A DNA stretch of 64,000 nt, taken from Bugula neritina. Lineage: Eukaryota; Bryozoa; Gymnolaemata; Cheilostomatida; Bugulidae. This document shows positions 23,551 through 34,789 of the stretch, in pieces. The notes under the pieces were generated by a model. The model saw nothing but the letters and a program-made list of their open reading frames with translations. It was not told where the DNA came from and did no database searches. Every line of letters begins with the position of its first letter. Positions within the stretch are counted from its first letter, which is position 1. The stretch lies in assembly GCA_964035545.1 (NCBI GenBank), contig OZ037766.1, positions 20,325,767 through 20,389,766 of the forward strand, read 5' to 3'. Both the position numbers and the translations under genes were made by a program.

Positions 23551-23719
23551 TTGACATTTGTTGAGTAGTAGATTGAGTTAAACTCCATTTTAAAACAACT
23601 CTGGGTGGGTGATTTCATTTTTAGAAGACAGTGATGGTTCAAGCTTATGAGCTTGTTCTACGATATCATATAAATATTTTTATACTAATCGGTTTTGTCT
23701 CTTTCTCAGACCAAAGCTA

Positions 23720-24100
23720 TCAACATATATCTGGTGAATAATGCCCTTTATTTTTACCCCAGTGAGTGCGAGAATCACAGGATTTTTCTACATCTAAGAG
23801 AATGTAGAAAAGTTTTATTGTATTGCAGTACTGCATTTGTAGGTTAAGGGCATTCACTTGCTCTATATCAATTTTCTTCAACCTTTGCAATATGTTAATG
23901 GCTGAAAGCTTGTTAAAGATACAAGACTGTGATATGCCTAGGTTATTCAAAACTTCTTGCCGGTGTCTTTTGCTAATAATTATGAAGTCAAGTTGATGCC
24001 AGACCTTTGAGCAAGGATGACACCAAAAAACTTGTCTGTGAATTTTTTCAAGAACTAGTATCTTGGTGACACAGATTATTTCCTGGGCAAAGCAAAACAC
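23720..24100 (-). pseudogene. LINE-type apurinic endonuclease fragment
   Basis: Residues FWCHPCSKVWHQLDFIIISKR followed by RHRQEVLN correspond to the HPRSKxWHxIDYVI..R.RDxxDV segment of the AP-like endonuclease of non-LTR retrotransposons, found in jockey/CR1/RTE-type elements and craniofacial development protein 2-like copies. The remainder of the frame (to NKGHYSPDIC) is less clear. No reverse transcriptase is attached. A truncated, dead copy. Confidence 0.6.
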
Positions 24101-24109
24101 AAACTTTGC

Positions 24110-24870
24110 TAAACATTTTGGCCAGCTAGAATGATCTGCTTCTACGCCTCCAAGAAGACCACCTGTTCTGAACCATATGCTTGTTTGATTACATCATCTA
24201 TCTGGAAATGAAACTTGTTTTTATCATCAGCGAGAGCTGCTAAGGTTGAAACATTAGCACTGATTACTTTAATATTTCCTCATCATGTGCTCATCTTCAA
24301 AACAAAAATGCAGTAACTGAAAGTATATGGTGCTTGTGTAGCAAGGAGCAGTGCATTAAACATTGAAAAATGTGCTCCTAACACAGCTTTCTAAAGAAAA
24401 AATGTGTACTGATCCTGCAAAGAAGTTATAGAAAATTTTGGTCCTAGATGAACACTAAACTATTGTGGTCATCTTGATCTATACCCCATATACAAATATA
24501 GCTAGCTTGGTATTTTGAGGTGAACTTAGAGCAGTGAGACCAGAGCGTATTCTTTGATTCGCTGATGGTGAGCTGAAGTACCCTCTTGACTTTTTAGCAA
24601 TTGGCACGGTCATTGTAACTTTGACAATAACTAAACCACAACTACTTCAAATGTTGCGATAGAGTGATGAAAACAGCTTATTGTTTATTACTATTTATAT
24701 CACCACTAGAGGTGGTGGAAGCGGGAGTCAACATGTGTAACTAGACACTATAGACTTTTGCATCAAAGGCTGATAAAAATGATAAAATAAAAAAAAATTA
24801 CTGCCAGTCAAGACTTCATGCTAACCTCCAATGTACAAGAAAATCAAAGTACGGAGAAAATGAAAGAATG
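24110..24870. other. No recognisable gene
   Basis: AT-rich stretch between the LINE fragment and the hAT-derived gene; no supported exon or repeat. Confidence 0.55.
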
Positions 24871-24875
24871 ATTGA

Positions 24876-25841
24876 TTGCTAGCAAAAGCAGTAGAACTTC
24901 AAGTTTTAGCAGATACAAACAATATGAGAGGATTCGATCGAAGTACGAGGGCCATCTGGGACCCACATAGCGGCCAACAGGACCAGTTACTCGAAATCAA
25001 CATCAAGCTTGCCTTAAAGTGCACCATTGGGTTCGAACATCGACCCATGCTTGGCCAACAGGCTGGGATTTCATCTGCCCTATACACCTTAGGTAAGCCA
25101 ATGTTATCTGGCTACTTGGTCTGTAGTTGTCAGTTGGTGTTCACTCACAACATTGAATATTTTATTGTTTGGTTTTTTCGAACATGGACTATTGCAAATA
25201 TCAATTAGTGATAAACAGTAACTTTTTCAAGCTTACTTGTCGACTGAATTAATGTTGTTGCCATACCCAAGTTATCCTGGATTAGATCCATAATTGTACT
25301 TGTCAATTTATTTGCAGAATCGCGAGCGCCGAAGAAATCCTCCCTAGCAGCAATGCTGTTGAGTAAGCGGAAAAATGTTGGAGCTCTGTCACAGACCCAA
25401 AGTATCTCTCTGACTCCAGAGGAGAAATCGAAGCGAGAGGTAGTGACATGACATAACAGTTTGTAATATTTTAAATTGAGAATTATGCAATTATACATAT
25501 AAACAGCTAAATATTCATACTTGACAACTTCATATTCAATATATCTTGTGATATGTTGCAATTGAATGCTTTGCTTAAATTTTCAGCTCGAATTCCTGCT
25601 GAGTGTGACTTGTGAGGCGCAGAACGAGATTACCTGGTGGCAGACCCACCAATGTGAATTTCCTACATACAGTCAGATTGCAATAAGTGTCTTCAGTGTC
25701 TGTGCTTCTAGTGTGGCATCTGAGAGACTGTTCTCGCTGTCAGGCCATATTGTTAGCAAGGAGCGTTGCAGTCTCAAACCTACTATGGTGAACATGCTAA
25801 CAGTCCTAGCATTTGATGGCCGGAATGAAGCGCAGACATAA
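24876..25841 (+). CDS. hAT-transposase-derived gene with introns, C-terminal part
   Basis: The last exon (25587-25841) encodes the hAT C-terminal dimerisation domain: ITWWQTHQCEFPTYSQIAIS, then ASSVASERLFSLSGHIVSKE, then RCSLKPTMVNMLTVLAF and a stop. The previous exon (25318-25439), with acceptor TTTATTTGCAG and donor GTAGTG, encodes a basic linker (SRAPKKSSLAAMLLSKRKNV, TPEEKSKRE) as expected just upstream of hATC, and joins in phase. A further candidate exon (24876-25092, ending ISSALYTL before GTAAGCC) also joins in phase but has no recognisable hAT motif. No stops interrupt the joined reading. This may be a domesticated ZBED-type gene or a decaying transposon; the upstream DDE core and BED finger were not found. 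Confidence 0.6.
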
Positions 25842-26700
25842 AAACAGACTTGTGACCACTTGCATGCTTATATTACGGTATCCAGCCATATAAGATATAA
25901 TTATCTGATGTTTCGTTTTCGTTTTATTTAATTGATAAAGCTTGCATTTATTACCTGGAGAGTTAAAAAAAACTAGTCACCCATCATAGTCAAAATCTGT
26001 TCTAGTTGAAGCTGTGAAATTTTTAAATGTAAAGTAATATTTTTCAGCTGCGCACAATCCGTAACTTTTATTAATGCCTGATAGACCTGAGGTTCGATTG
26101 CTTCTGAGCTAACACACTCCTCTATTTTGCAGTTTTTAAAATCTTTCTACTTGAAGTAAAGAGAAGACCTTTTAACTACTCGTTTTGATTGTTTTCGATG
26201 TTGGCAGGTTAAACTCGCTTCCTATAGTTGATAGCGTATTTTTGTCGTGTAAAATTTGAATGTAAGGAACTTGCTGTTATACTGAGGTATCCATAGAGTG
26301 ACTAACTCGAAGCAGTGTGAATTATCTTAACAGCTATCAACTGTAGCTACAGTGTTTGAAAATCATACAGGTAGTGAAACAGATTTGATATAGCAGTGTA
26401 GCCATTGTTGGTGTTAACAGTGTAGTGCAGTAGTCTATTTCAAGAATGGCCTAGAAACAGCTTTCCTATCCAATTTTCTGAATCTGAAATATGAGTTGGT
26501 AGTTAGTGTTATAAATTAAGGTGCGTATGCTAATATATTAATACATTGATACGACATGATTCAGAGTTGTCTAAGCATGTCGGTGGGAGTAATCGCTTCC
26601 CAATAAAGCCGACATCGAATAAAAAAGGGACACAACTCCAAATTTTGATGTTTTTCGATGTATGATTATTTTTAACCACATTTAATCATTTGGCAGTGCA
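25842..26700. other. No recognisable gene
   Basis: AT-rich, stops in all frames. A short decayed stretch just before 26738 probably belongs to the R2-like element that follows. Confidence 0.55.
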
Positions 26701-27390
26701 GTCTGACACCGTGCAGGCCTAACCTTAGGTACAACTTTTGCCTAGCAGTATGATGCTATCCCGAATGAGCAGTTCCCATCCAAAGTATTGCCCCGTGTGC
26801 ATTAATGCACCGCAAACTGTTGCTCATGTCTTTCAGCAGTGCCACAGCTCACAGGAAGGGAGGATCAAGAGACCCAATGCCATTTGTAAGTTTGTCTCTG
26901 AGACAATGACAAGGGCTGGTTTCAGTGTTGATTCGGAATCACAGCTCTGGACGAGTGATGGCATACTGAAACATGATTTGGTGGTTAAGAAGGATGGTTG
27001 TGTCTATGTTATGGATGTAGCAATCTGTAGTGGCGGAATTGATCCCGACAAAGTTTACAGTGAGGAAGTGTCCGAGGACAAGCCTGTTGTTAAGGTGCTT
27101 AAGGCTACCTACAGCGACGTTAAGCTCTCAGCCTTAGTCATCGATTAGAGAGGTGCCATTGACAGTAAAACAATCTTTGATTTCGAGCCTTTTGTGGCTC
27201 CTAACTCATTCGCTACCGCCTCCGCAAGAACTTTACAGTCCGGCACTTACATCTGAGATATCTGGAGCAAGTCAACTGTCGTTAGCTTTTCCGAGGCCGA
27301 GATTTAAACGGGTTAAACAGATTGGAAAAGGAACATCGCTGTCTTACTACATGCCCTCATATATGAGACTAAATATTATACTAATTTAGG
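26700..27390 (+). pseudogene. R2-type non-LTR retrotransposon, restriction-like endonuclease end
   Basis: The frame 26738-27148 carries a CCHC knuckle (CPVCINAPQTVAHVFQQC; C-X2-C-X7-H-X4-C), then RIKRPNAICKFV, SQLWTSDGILKHDLVVKKDG and VYVMDVAIC. This matches the C-terminal restriction-like endonuclease of R2/NeSL/CRE-type elements, where KPDLV....VVDV holds the catalytic acids; here the first Asp (HDLVV) and second Asp (MDV) remain. After an in-frame stop at 27146-27148 the family's usual tail continues in the same frame (RGAIDSKTIFDFEPFV, then SFATASARTLQS). Reverse transcriptase is missing, so this is a 5'-truncated copy, typical of target-primed integration. Confidence 0.75.
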
Positions 27391-27860
27391 ACCAGTTAAT
27401 AATTGTTGTGCTTGACTATTGTTTCATTATTGAAGCACTATCTGGATTTAAAAGGATAAGTAGGCATGAGTTTCTCTTAGCCTCATAGAATGCAACAGTA
27501 AATAGGTGCATAATGTTGACTCCGACAATGATAAATCTCCAAAATTCTACAATGAGATTTACGTTTTCAGGTGTAGGCAAAGTCAACATTACTAAGTCGT
27601 ACAGAATTCAATTAAGGGCTGATGTGAAACCCACAGTGCCATACGAGGCCTCCTAACCTCAATCACAAATAGTTAAAAAAACACCATAAATGAAGCTTCC
27701 AGTACTTGTAGATATACCAAGAACCAGAGGAGACAGAAAAGAATCTATATCTTTACAGCTGTTTATGGAAACTATGTCCTATTAGCTTCTTTATGTATCT
27801 TGCTCAATGTACAAATCTACGCCTGCAGATGATGACCAAATCTCCTAAACCAACAAACGC
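27391..27860. other. No recognisable gene
   Basis: AT-rich spacer between the R2-like fragment and the first piggyBac fragment. It may hold the decayed N-terminal region of that transposase, but I cannot align it. Confidence 0.5.
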
Positions 27861-27869
27861 CTGGGAGAT

Positions 27870-28990
27870 TATGATGGTAGTAATTTTATTATGGCATACA
27901 ATCGTCTACCTGCTATTTGTCTATATTGGTCCAATAGCCCATCCTTAGGCCATACATTCATCAAGCAAGCTATCAGCAGAAACAGGCTTCAACAATTGTT
28001 CTTGAAACTTCATGCTGCCAATCCTGAGAAGCCACCCAATGCTGGCAAGACCTAGTATGTTGATGAAATGATTCAATGCTTGAAAGCTACATTGTTTTCT
28101 TGCAGAGAAGAAAGCACATACCAACCTATCAATGATTCAATGACCAAATTTACAAGGCGCTAATCTCTCCAGCAATACATGCCGCTACAAAACGAAGAAT
28201 ACATATGTGGATACGAAGTGATGCAGAGTTTGCTATGTATATGATCTAAATATCTATCAAGGAAGAGACCAAGCGTGGAAATATACCAGATGTAGTGGTG
28301 GGCTTTGACAGAATTTTTACATTAGCCTATAACATGCTACAGTTTATGATTGAAAAGCTACAGCTTGGTGAATCGCTGTTCCAAATTAATGACTATGAAG
28401 TCATTGGAGCTAAATGGCAAGAGACCAAAGAAGTGGTTGTACTTGGTAACGGTCACAGCAGTGCTCTGACTACGATGAAAAAAAAGTTGAAAAATGCAAG
28501 TGTTGTTGATCGACCATGCCCAGAACTGATAGATATTTCTATCGTATCGCAATGAGAGATGTTGACAGAAGCGAGCAAATGGCAGGCATATCTGAATTTG
28601 ACAAAAAATCTCAGAAGTATTGAACAAAAGTATTTTTCCACCTTTCGATGGTTAGCGCAGTAGATGCTTGGTACTGCATAACGACCTGCACATACAAAAA
28701 ACATTATTTCTATCATTTTTCACAGAGTTGGCCAAGGTTTTGGCACAAAAAGGATTAGCAGAACCTCCACGAAAAAGAGGAGCAAAGAAAGGCATGCCAT
28801 CTAAAAGGGCAAAAACCATGGGAACGCTGTCCCATTTACTTGTTCAGCATACCAATTCTAGACGCTGTCGTTGACATTCTGAGCAGAAAAAGGAGACACA
28901 AACACAGATACCTATGGTGTACTACAGTGCAAAAACTGCTTTGCAGCTTACCAGAAATGAATGCTTGCAATTTTATATATGTAAACTTGG
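27870..28990 (+). pseudogene. piggyBac-family transposase remnant A
   Basis: Pieces in several frames follow the piggyBac transposase: LYWSNSPSLGHTFIKQAISR, NRLQQLFLKLHAANPEKPP, then INDSMTKFTRR (family SIDEAMIPFKGR), SLQQYMP, a decayed WVL segment, DLNIYQGRDQ, and further on RPCPELIDI, then RDVDRSEQMAGISEFDKKSQ (family GGVDLSDQ....RKS) and VFFHLSMVSAVDAW. A cysteine-containing tail decays to about 28990. Many stops are present, so the copy is dead. It is more diverged from remnants B and C than they are from each other. Confidence 0.7.
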
Positions 28991-28999
28991 TCAATGCAT

Positions 29000-30470
29000 A
29001 TATTTACAGCACATAATCTCCTATATTTTAATCCCATTTGGATAAATGTGCCCCGGACAAATATGTCCCATCAAAAATTAGGTAACTTTCATTTTTTTCA
29101 AAACAAGCTTTTTGATGACCCCCTTACAATCATATCAATTAGTATTGTATCTCTAAGCTACAGGGCAATGTCGAAAAATGGAATTGAAATAGTTAATATT
29201 GACTTCAGTCAAAATTACTTTATCTCAGTTACATTTACAAAAAAATACCCTAAAGATCTGTTATAATACAAAATTTAATGTAATTATGTTTAGGCCACCC
29301 ATTAGAAAAATGATCTTGAGGTACAATATTCAAAGATCACGCGCAAGTTTTTTTTATATGTACCATTTGCCACAAAAGATGACAATTTTTTACTAGAAAA
29401 CCAGAACAAGCTGTTCTAAACTAATTGAGTGAATCATAAACACCAACATCAGGTACCACCTTAAGTCTGAGCAAGTTAATTATCAAAGACCTAACACATT
29501 TAAGCTAAGGGTTACGTAGGAATGTATTGCTGTTGTAAAACACATCTTATCCAATTTTAGGCAACATTTTTGCTATGACAAAAGAAGGTATAGAGGAAGC
29601 TTAGGTGATAGCAATGAAACTATGAGTCCAATGAAAATTTCTCCACCAAATGTATTAAGCATGGCTATAACTAGTCAACTTATAATAAAAACAGCTCACA
29701 AAATCATGATTACACGCTTCCAATTCAATTGAATGTACTTTCAGACCTTTTTCTAGTTTGATTATGGTAGGCTCATAACACCTACTAGAAGTGTTAAACT
29801 CAATCTTATAGGCGTGAGAATCTATGAACCTATGAGCTCTCATGAACGCTGTTGAAAAAGAATTGGCTACAGACTGCTATGCTTTACACATTCTCCTGCC
29901 TAAAAACCTACACTCTTCGATGAAATAGCAGAACAAAAAGTGAAACCTGTCCCTAAAATTGGTTTTTATGCTGATACATTTCTTACAACAATTATTGTAA
30001 CAGTCCATTCCTATTCTCCATGTAGGTTAAATTTTTTCTGGAACTTACCCAGAAGTCAGTTTTAAGATATCAAGTTATCATATGATAGGCGGTTATGGAA
30101 CAGTTGTTTATGGCTTCAAATCAACAATTTCTATTGAACTTTTGCAATTTCCTAGAGTTAGCAACAAGAAAAAATTCTGGTAAAATTTTTGTGTGAAGCA
30201 TATGGTGAAAAAGAGTTAGAGAGGGATATTGTCATAGTTGTTGAGTCAGAAGAAAACTGCATTTAGCTACAGTTTTCAAAGCATGGCAGACTTCATTGGA
30301 AAACCAAAGTCAAGTGTTTAGATTTAGATAATTATGAGACACATGCATACACGCATGATCTTACACACAATATGTTCTGAAGAATGCTAGCTTGATCAAG
30401 TGTAAAATAATAAAGTCAATATTTGCAACATACTACCACTTGAAAATTTATATTTATCTACAGAACGTGG
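29000..30470. other. No recognisable gene
   Basis: AT-rich DNA between transposon remnants; short open frames are compositional and lack motifs. Confidence 0.6.
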
Positions 30471-30524
30471 TGATAATATGAGAAACTTAGACATCAATTT
30501 TACTGCAAATGAACTTAGATACGA

Positions 30525-31090
30525 GTTGTACGCAGCACTTCCTGGTTTGCATGTTATACCAGGTTTGTGTTTTGATTAGAAGTTGTAAAGTAAGTGCGTA
30601 TTCTACTCTTTCTTGAAAAAACATTCAGATTGCGCTGAAAGCTTTGAACAGCTTGGAAAGTACAAGTTCAAGTTACAACTGCAACTAATTAAATAGAAAA
30701 GTTTGTAAATAAGCATAGATGATGTTTAGTAAGCTGTATTCAGTTCTCCAACAAAGATGGCTCAATAAAACTTGCAGCTTTCCCCACAAATAATGAACTT
30801 ACACTACACGTTAAATATTTATCAAAAAGCCACCTAGAGAAGGGAAACAATCGTCTTTGCCAATGCACCATTTCCAGAATATTATGGGTGAACATCGTTA
30901 AGAATTGCAGAATTACGATGAAATGACTGACTCAAGCTCTTGCGCCCAAAATACAGTGAAAAACACATACTACTGCTGTAAAACCAGTTGTAATACATTC
31001 TGGCGTGAATGTCAGAAATCTCATATGCAGTGCACTGGTGTATGTCACTGTAACGGTTGTTTGAAGAAAAACCAAATATAAGATTGATAG
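30525..31090 (+). pseudogene. Remnant of a repetitive invertebrate protein family with cysteine-rich tail
   Basis: Broken frames read LPGLHVIPGC, then SAYSTLS and KNIQIALKALNSL, then FSKLYSVLQQRW, and end with TYYCCKTSCNTFWRECQ then HMQCTGVCHCNGCLKKN. This parallels a family repeated in many invertebrate genomes, with LPALHAFTGCDSTSAF, a helical middle and a terminal cysteine cluster of the form CxCxxxC...CxC......CT..C.C..C.N, similar to a CXC (tesmin/TSO1) motif. The function of that family is not known to me; its copy number suggests mobile-element association. At least four stops interrupt this copy. Confidence 0.5.
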
Positions 31091-31244
31091 CAGTGATAAT
31101 GATGGTAGGAAAGCTTTATACAATGAAGTACTACTTCAAAACATTTGTTATATAACTTTCTTCATTTTTTTTATATTATGTTTTAATCATCCTCATCTAT
31201 TTGTAATTTTAAAATACATTCACAGAATAATGTTCATTTTTACA

Positions 31245-31660
31245 GATATTTAGTGATTACCGCCAGATTAATAGAAGATGTATTGGTCAAGGAAGACTAG
31301 CATACAAATTATTACTAATGCTATGTCCAGGGATTGATTTTTTAAAATTAGAGGCAAACTAAAAGTGGCAAACATTACTCTTGTAAAAGAGGAAATGAAA
31401 AAATCAGATAGGTTGTGGAAAATAACACCCTCTGTTAAGCATATATGTGAGGTCTGCAATAAATTACCACAGAAAAGCAAATTGAGTATAGATGAGCAGG
31501 TGACCTTATTTACGGTTGATGTCCCACAAGACAATACATATCAAAAAGCCAAGCCCAACATGTCCAAAAAATTTCGTTCTTGCAGGCTGTAATGGTGTAG
31601 TTTACGATTTCAGAATTTACCAAAGAGAAGACATTTGAAGTTGGGAGATGGATCAAGAGG
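31245..31660 (+). pseudogene. piggyBac-family transposase remnant B
   Basis: The readable core is EEMKKSDRLWKITPSVKHIC, then EVCNKLPQKSKLSIDEQVTL, then the altered QYxPKKP region. It fits the piggyBac block DRLWKIRPLLD...LSIDEQMIPFKGR...QYLPKKP. DNA upstream (AAGGAAGACTAGCATAC, then CCAGGGATTGATTTTT) recurs in remnant C at 32004-32050, so B and C belong to one family. Truncated on both sides and frameshifted. Confidence 0.75.
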
Positions 31661-31979
31661 ACAAGGAATAGGAGCTGATGACTATCAATAATCTCAATCA
31701 ATAGCAGCCAAAAAGCCCACAAAGCATCAAAGGAAAGTTTACTCCTTTCACAAAAAGTACCAGTTTTACTAGTAAACTTGAGCAACCAACACAGTCTCTA
31801 CCAACTTCTGTAGATAGAGAAGTAGAAGAACTTAACAAGTATTTCACTGTAGCTCTTTTTTACGGCTGACTTAACAAATAGCTATCATGCTCAAAACACT
31901 GGAAGTTCTTGCCAAATTACACCTGCTGAAATTACAGTTTTATTTAATGTTTGTCGATAGGCTGCATCAACATGAAACG

Positions 31980-33005
31980 ACCAAATATGTAGTAGGCAAG
32001 GAAGACTAGCATACCAATCACTGCTAATGCCATGTCCAGGGATTGATTTTTCAAGATTAGAAGTAACCTAGAAGTGGTAGACAATACTCTTGCAATAGAG
32101 AAAATGAAAAAATCAGATAAGTTGTGTAAAGCAACGCCCTCCTTTAAGCATATTCGTGAGATTTGCAATAAATAACCGAGAAGAAGCAACATGAGTATAG
32201 ATGAGAAGATGATCTCATTTACGAGCAGATGCCCTACAAGACAATACATACCACGAAAGCCAAATCAGTCAGGTTTAAAAAACTTTGTTCTTGCAGGCTG
32301 TAATGGTGTAGTTTCCGATTTCAAAATTTACCGAGGAGAAAGGACATTTCAAGATTATAAGTTTGAAGATGTATAAGGAGGACAAGGATTGCTGCACGGC
32401 ATTTAACCAATAATGTAAGACCAGGGAAATATGTGTTTTGCGATCAATTTTTTACAACTATACCATTGATCAAACACCTCGTACAAAGAAACATTTCCCT
32501 AACAGGAACTATAAGCTGAAAGTACATACCTGTGCAATGTTTATCAGAAAAGCAGATAAAGGTTAAAGGAAGAGGATCGATCGAGCAGATTGTCACAAAG
32601 AGCAAAGATTATAAACCAATCAGCCTAATTAAATGATTTAACACCAAAGGGATTTTAATGGCACCATCATTGCATGGATTAGAACCAGTAGAAGACTGTC
32701 TTACAAGCAAAAGAAAGAATATATTATCCTCCCGAGATGAGTCTGTGCAGTTGTTTGACTACAGGTTTTTAATGAAGGAGCAACTGCTTGCTGCAGCTGA
32801 AGATAGTACTTGTGGCGATACAAATGGGGGTGAGACAAACAAATATAGAGCTTTAGAACCGTTACCAATCAATAGGAAAGGAAGTGAAGGAGCAAAGCAC
32901 CTGCCAGAGTTTATAAAGCTTATAAACAGTGCTTGCTGTGAGAGAGAAGGGTGCTCATACAGAACAAGTGTGCATTGCACAAAATGCAACGTTGTTTTGT
33001 GAGTT
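31980..33005 (+). pseudogene. piggyBac-family transposase remnant C
   Basis: The longest of the three. It reads [20 protein letters not shown] then [20 protein letters not shown] then SDFKIYRG, then PGKYVFCDQFFTTIPLIKHL (family vvffDNFFTSlpLl, with a catalytic Asp), ISLTGTIS, PVQCLSEKQIKVKGRGSI, APSLHGLEPV (family ASNFHGVEPV), and ends in a cysteine finger CCEREGCSYRT..CTKCNVVL like the piggyBac tail. The central GGVDxxDQ block is missing or replaced, and there are several stops. A terminal zinc-finger-like cysteine cluster is usual for the family. Confidence 0.78.
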
Positions 33006-33009
33006 AATG

Positions 33010-33940
33010 CAAAAATAATATGTTTTCTTTTATTTCACAAGAAGTCATCACAGTGATTTATTTTGAGTTGAACATTACAATGTATTACCTTAAATATTTA
33101 CCACTAACTTCTAGTTCTGAGTACCAGTGTCCCCCTCAAAGAACACTCTGTTGAAGTGCAGATAAAAATTCACAAAAACGATTGTTTTGTTTTAGTTTGC
33201 ATGAGAAAGTAATGAAAAATTGGTTGTCCCTGTCAATTTTCCCCTGAAAATCTGTCAGGTCTGTCAGTGAAAAACATAATAAGAGAGTTTTGAAGGTGCT
33301 TAGGTGTCTTAAACACGTCAAAACAGCAGATTTCAAAAAGAAATTTTGTTTGGAAAAAATCTGTAGAATTCCTAAGACAGCGAATAAGACATAAACGCTG
33401 ATCTCAACCGAATACAAGACATCTAAGAACTACCTTACCCTACATGTATCAAAAAGCTGCAATCATTTTTAAGTTCCGTGAATCAACTTGGTAAATTCTC
33501 ACTTAAAATATGAGACTTAACAAGACTTTTAAGGGCTTTACTTGGCTCAAAGAAGTGGACATGGGACATGAATATTATGAGTAAAGTCGTAGATAAAATA
33601 AAGGCTGAACTCTCAGAACCCTTGCAACATCATTAGAGGTAAACATGGAATACCTATACTGTGGCTTAACAAATCAAAACACTTAAAACTGCTATTGTCT
33701 CCAAAGAAGATCAAAATCTGACAAGAAGTTTATTCGAAAACACTGATTATGTGTTAAACACTAGGAGCCAGGACATAAAACATAAGGTTGTGAGAAAAAG
33801 CTAAATTGTCTAAAATGTACCAAGGGGTGAAGTGAAACCTCTTCCTATGTGTGGGCAAGGAAAGGTATATCTGACTATCTAGCGACAGTATACTACTGCA
33901 TATAGTACAGGACCTGCACAACACTTCCGTTTGCAGATTG
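33010..33940. other. No recognisable gene
   Basis: AT-rich spacer. The start may include the 3' non-coding end of piggyBac remnant C. No repeat ends found. Confidence 0.55.
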
Positions 33941-33947
33941 CATCTAC

Positions 33948-34165
33948 ACTCATTTCTCAAAGACACATAATATACACTACATCTCAGTCTTTAGTTTGTA
34001 AAAACACTTGTTCCCAAAGACGCAGTATCTACACTACACATCAGCCCATAGAACATAAAATGTATCAAAACTTAATTCTCAAAGACATAGTATCTACACT
34101 ACATCTCAGCCTGTAACCTGTATCTACGCCTAGTTTCTAACACTCAGTACCGTCATAGCTCGGCA
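33948..34165. repeat. Diverged tandem repeat, about 62-bp unit, three to four copies
   Basis: Successive units start at about 33954, 34012 and 34076 with TCTCAAAGACACATA, CCCAAAGACGCAGTATC and TCTCAAAGACATAGTATC, each followed by TACACTACA...TCAGYC. A partial unit follows (TTTCTAACACTCAGTACC). An old minisatellite with no coding function evident. Confidence 0.65.
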
Positions 34166-34785
34166 GAATTTACGCCATATCTACAGTTCATGAACTCAAT
34201 GCCATCTACAGTATAATATCTAGTCAGGGATATACAGTAACCAAGTACACAGGTTCAGCTTCATAATCCCTACATTTCATAAACCCGAGACCCAGGCAAT
34301 TAAACACTGTCTTTATCAAAAGTATACATGTCCAGCAACGTAACTCCAGAAATGTATTGTCTAATCTCAAAAGCTTGGAGTTAGTACAACTGGAGCAGCA
34401 TATTTCTTCATTCTAGCTTGGCTTTGAAAATATTAACTCACATTATTGTGTTTTGTGTGAAAATAGACTCACTGAAAAAATTAAAGCAATGTAGGACGAT
34501 CTAGAAAATGATTTTAGAAGCACCAACAAGGCAATTTTAGATAAAATGCAAACTCTGCAACTTGCAGAATAAAAAAAGCAAAATTAGCCTAGGAGAAGGC
34601 AAAATAACAGTTTTCTACAGAAATGCTAAAGTATAAAGATTTAAAAAACAGAGAGCCAACCGTGGTACCTCAATAAAACAGAAAGCAGTGGCACTCACAC
34701 AAGGGGGACGGAGCAATATTCCAAAGGTTGCAGCGCATAAAAGTTATGGTCAAGAAAATTACTTTATCAAATCATCAGATTTAGC
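34166..34785. other. No recognisable gene; upstream part of the MULE copy
   Basis: AT-rich. The zinc-finger N-terminus usual for MULE transposases may lie decayed here, but I could not identify it. Confidence 0.45.
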
Positions 34786-34789
34786 AGAG

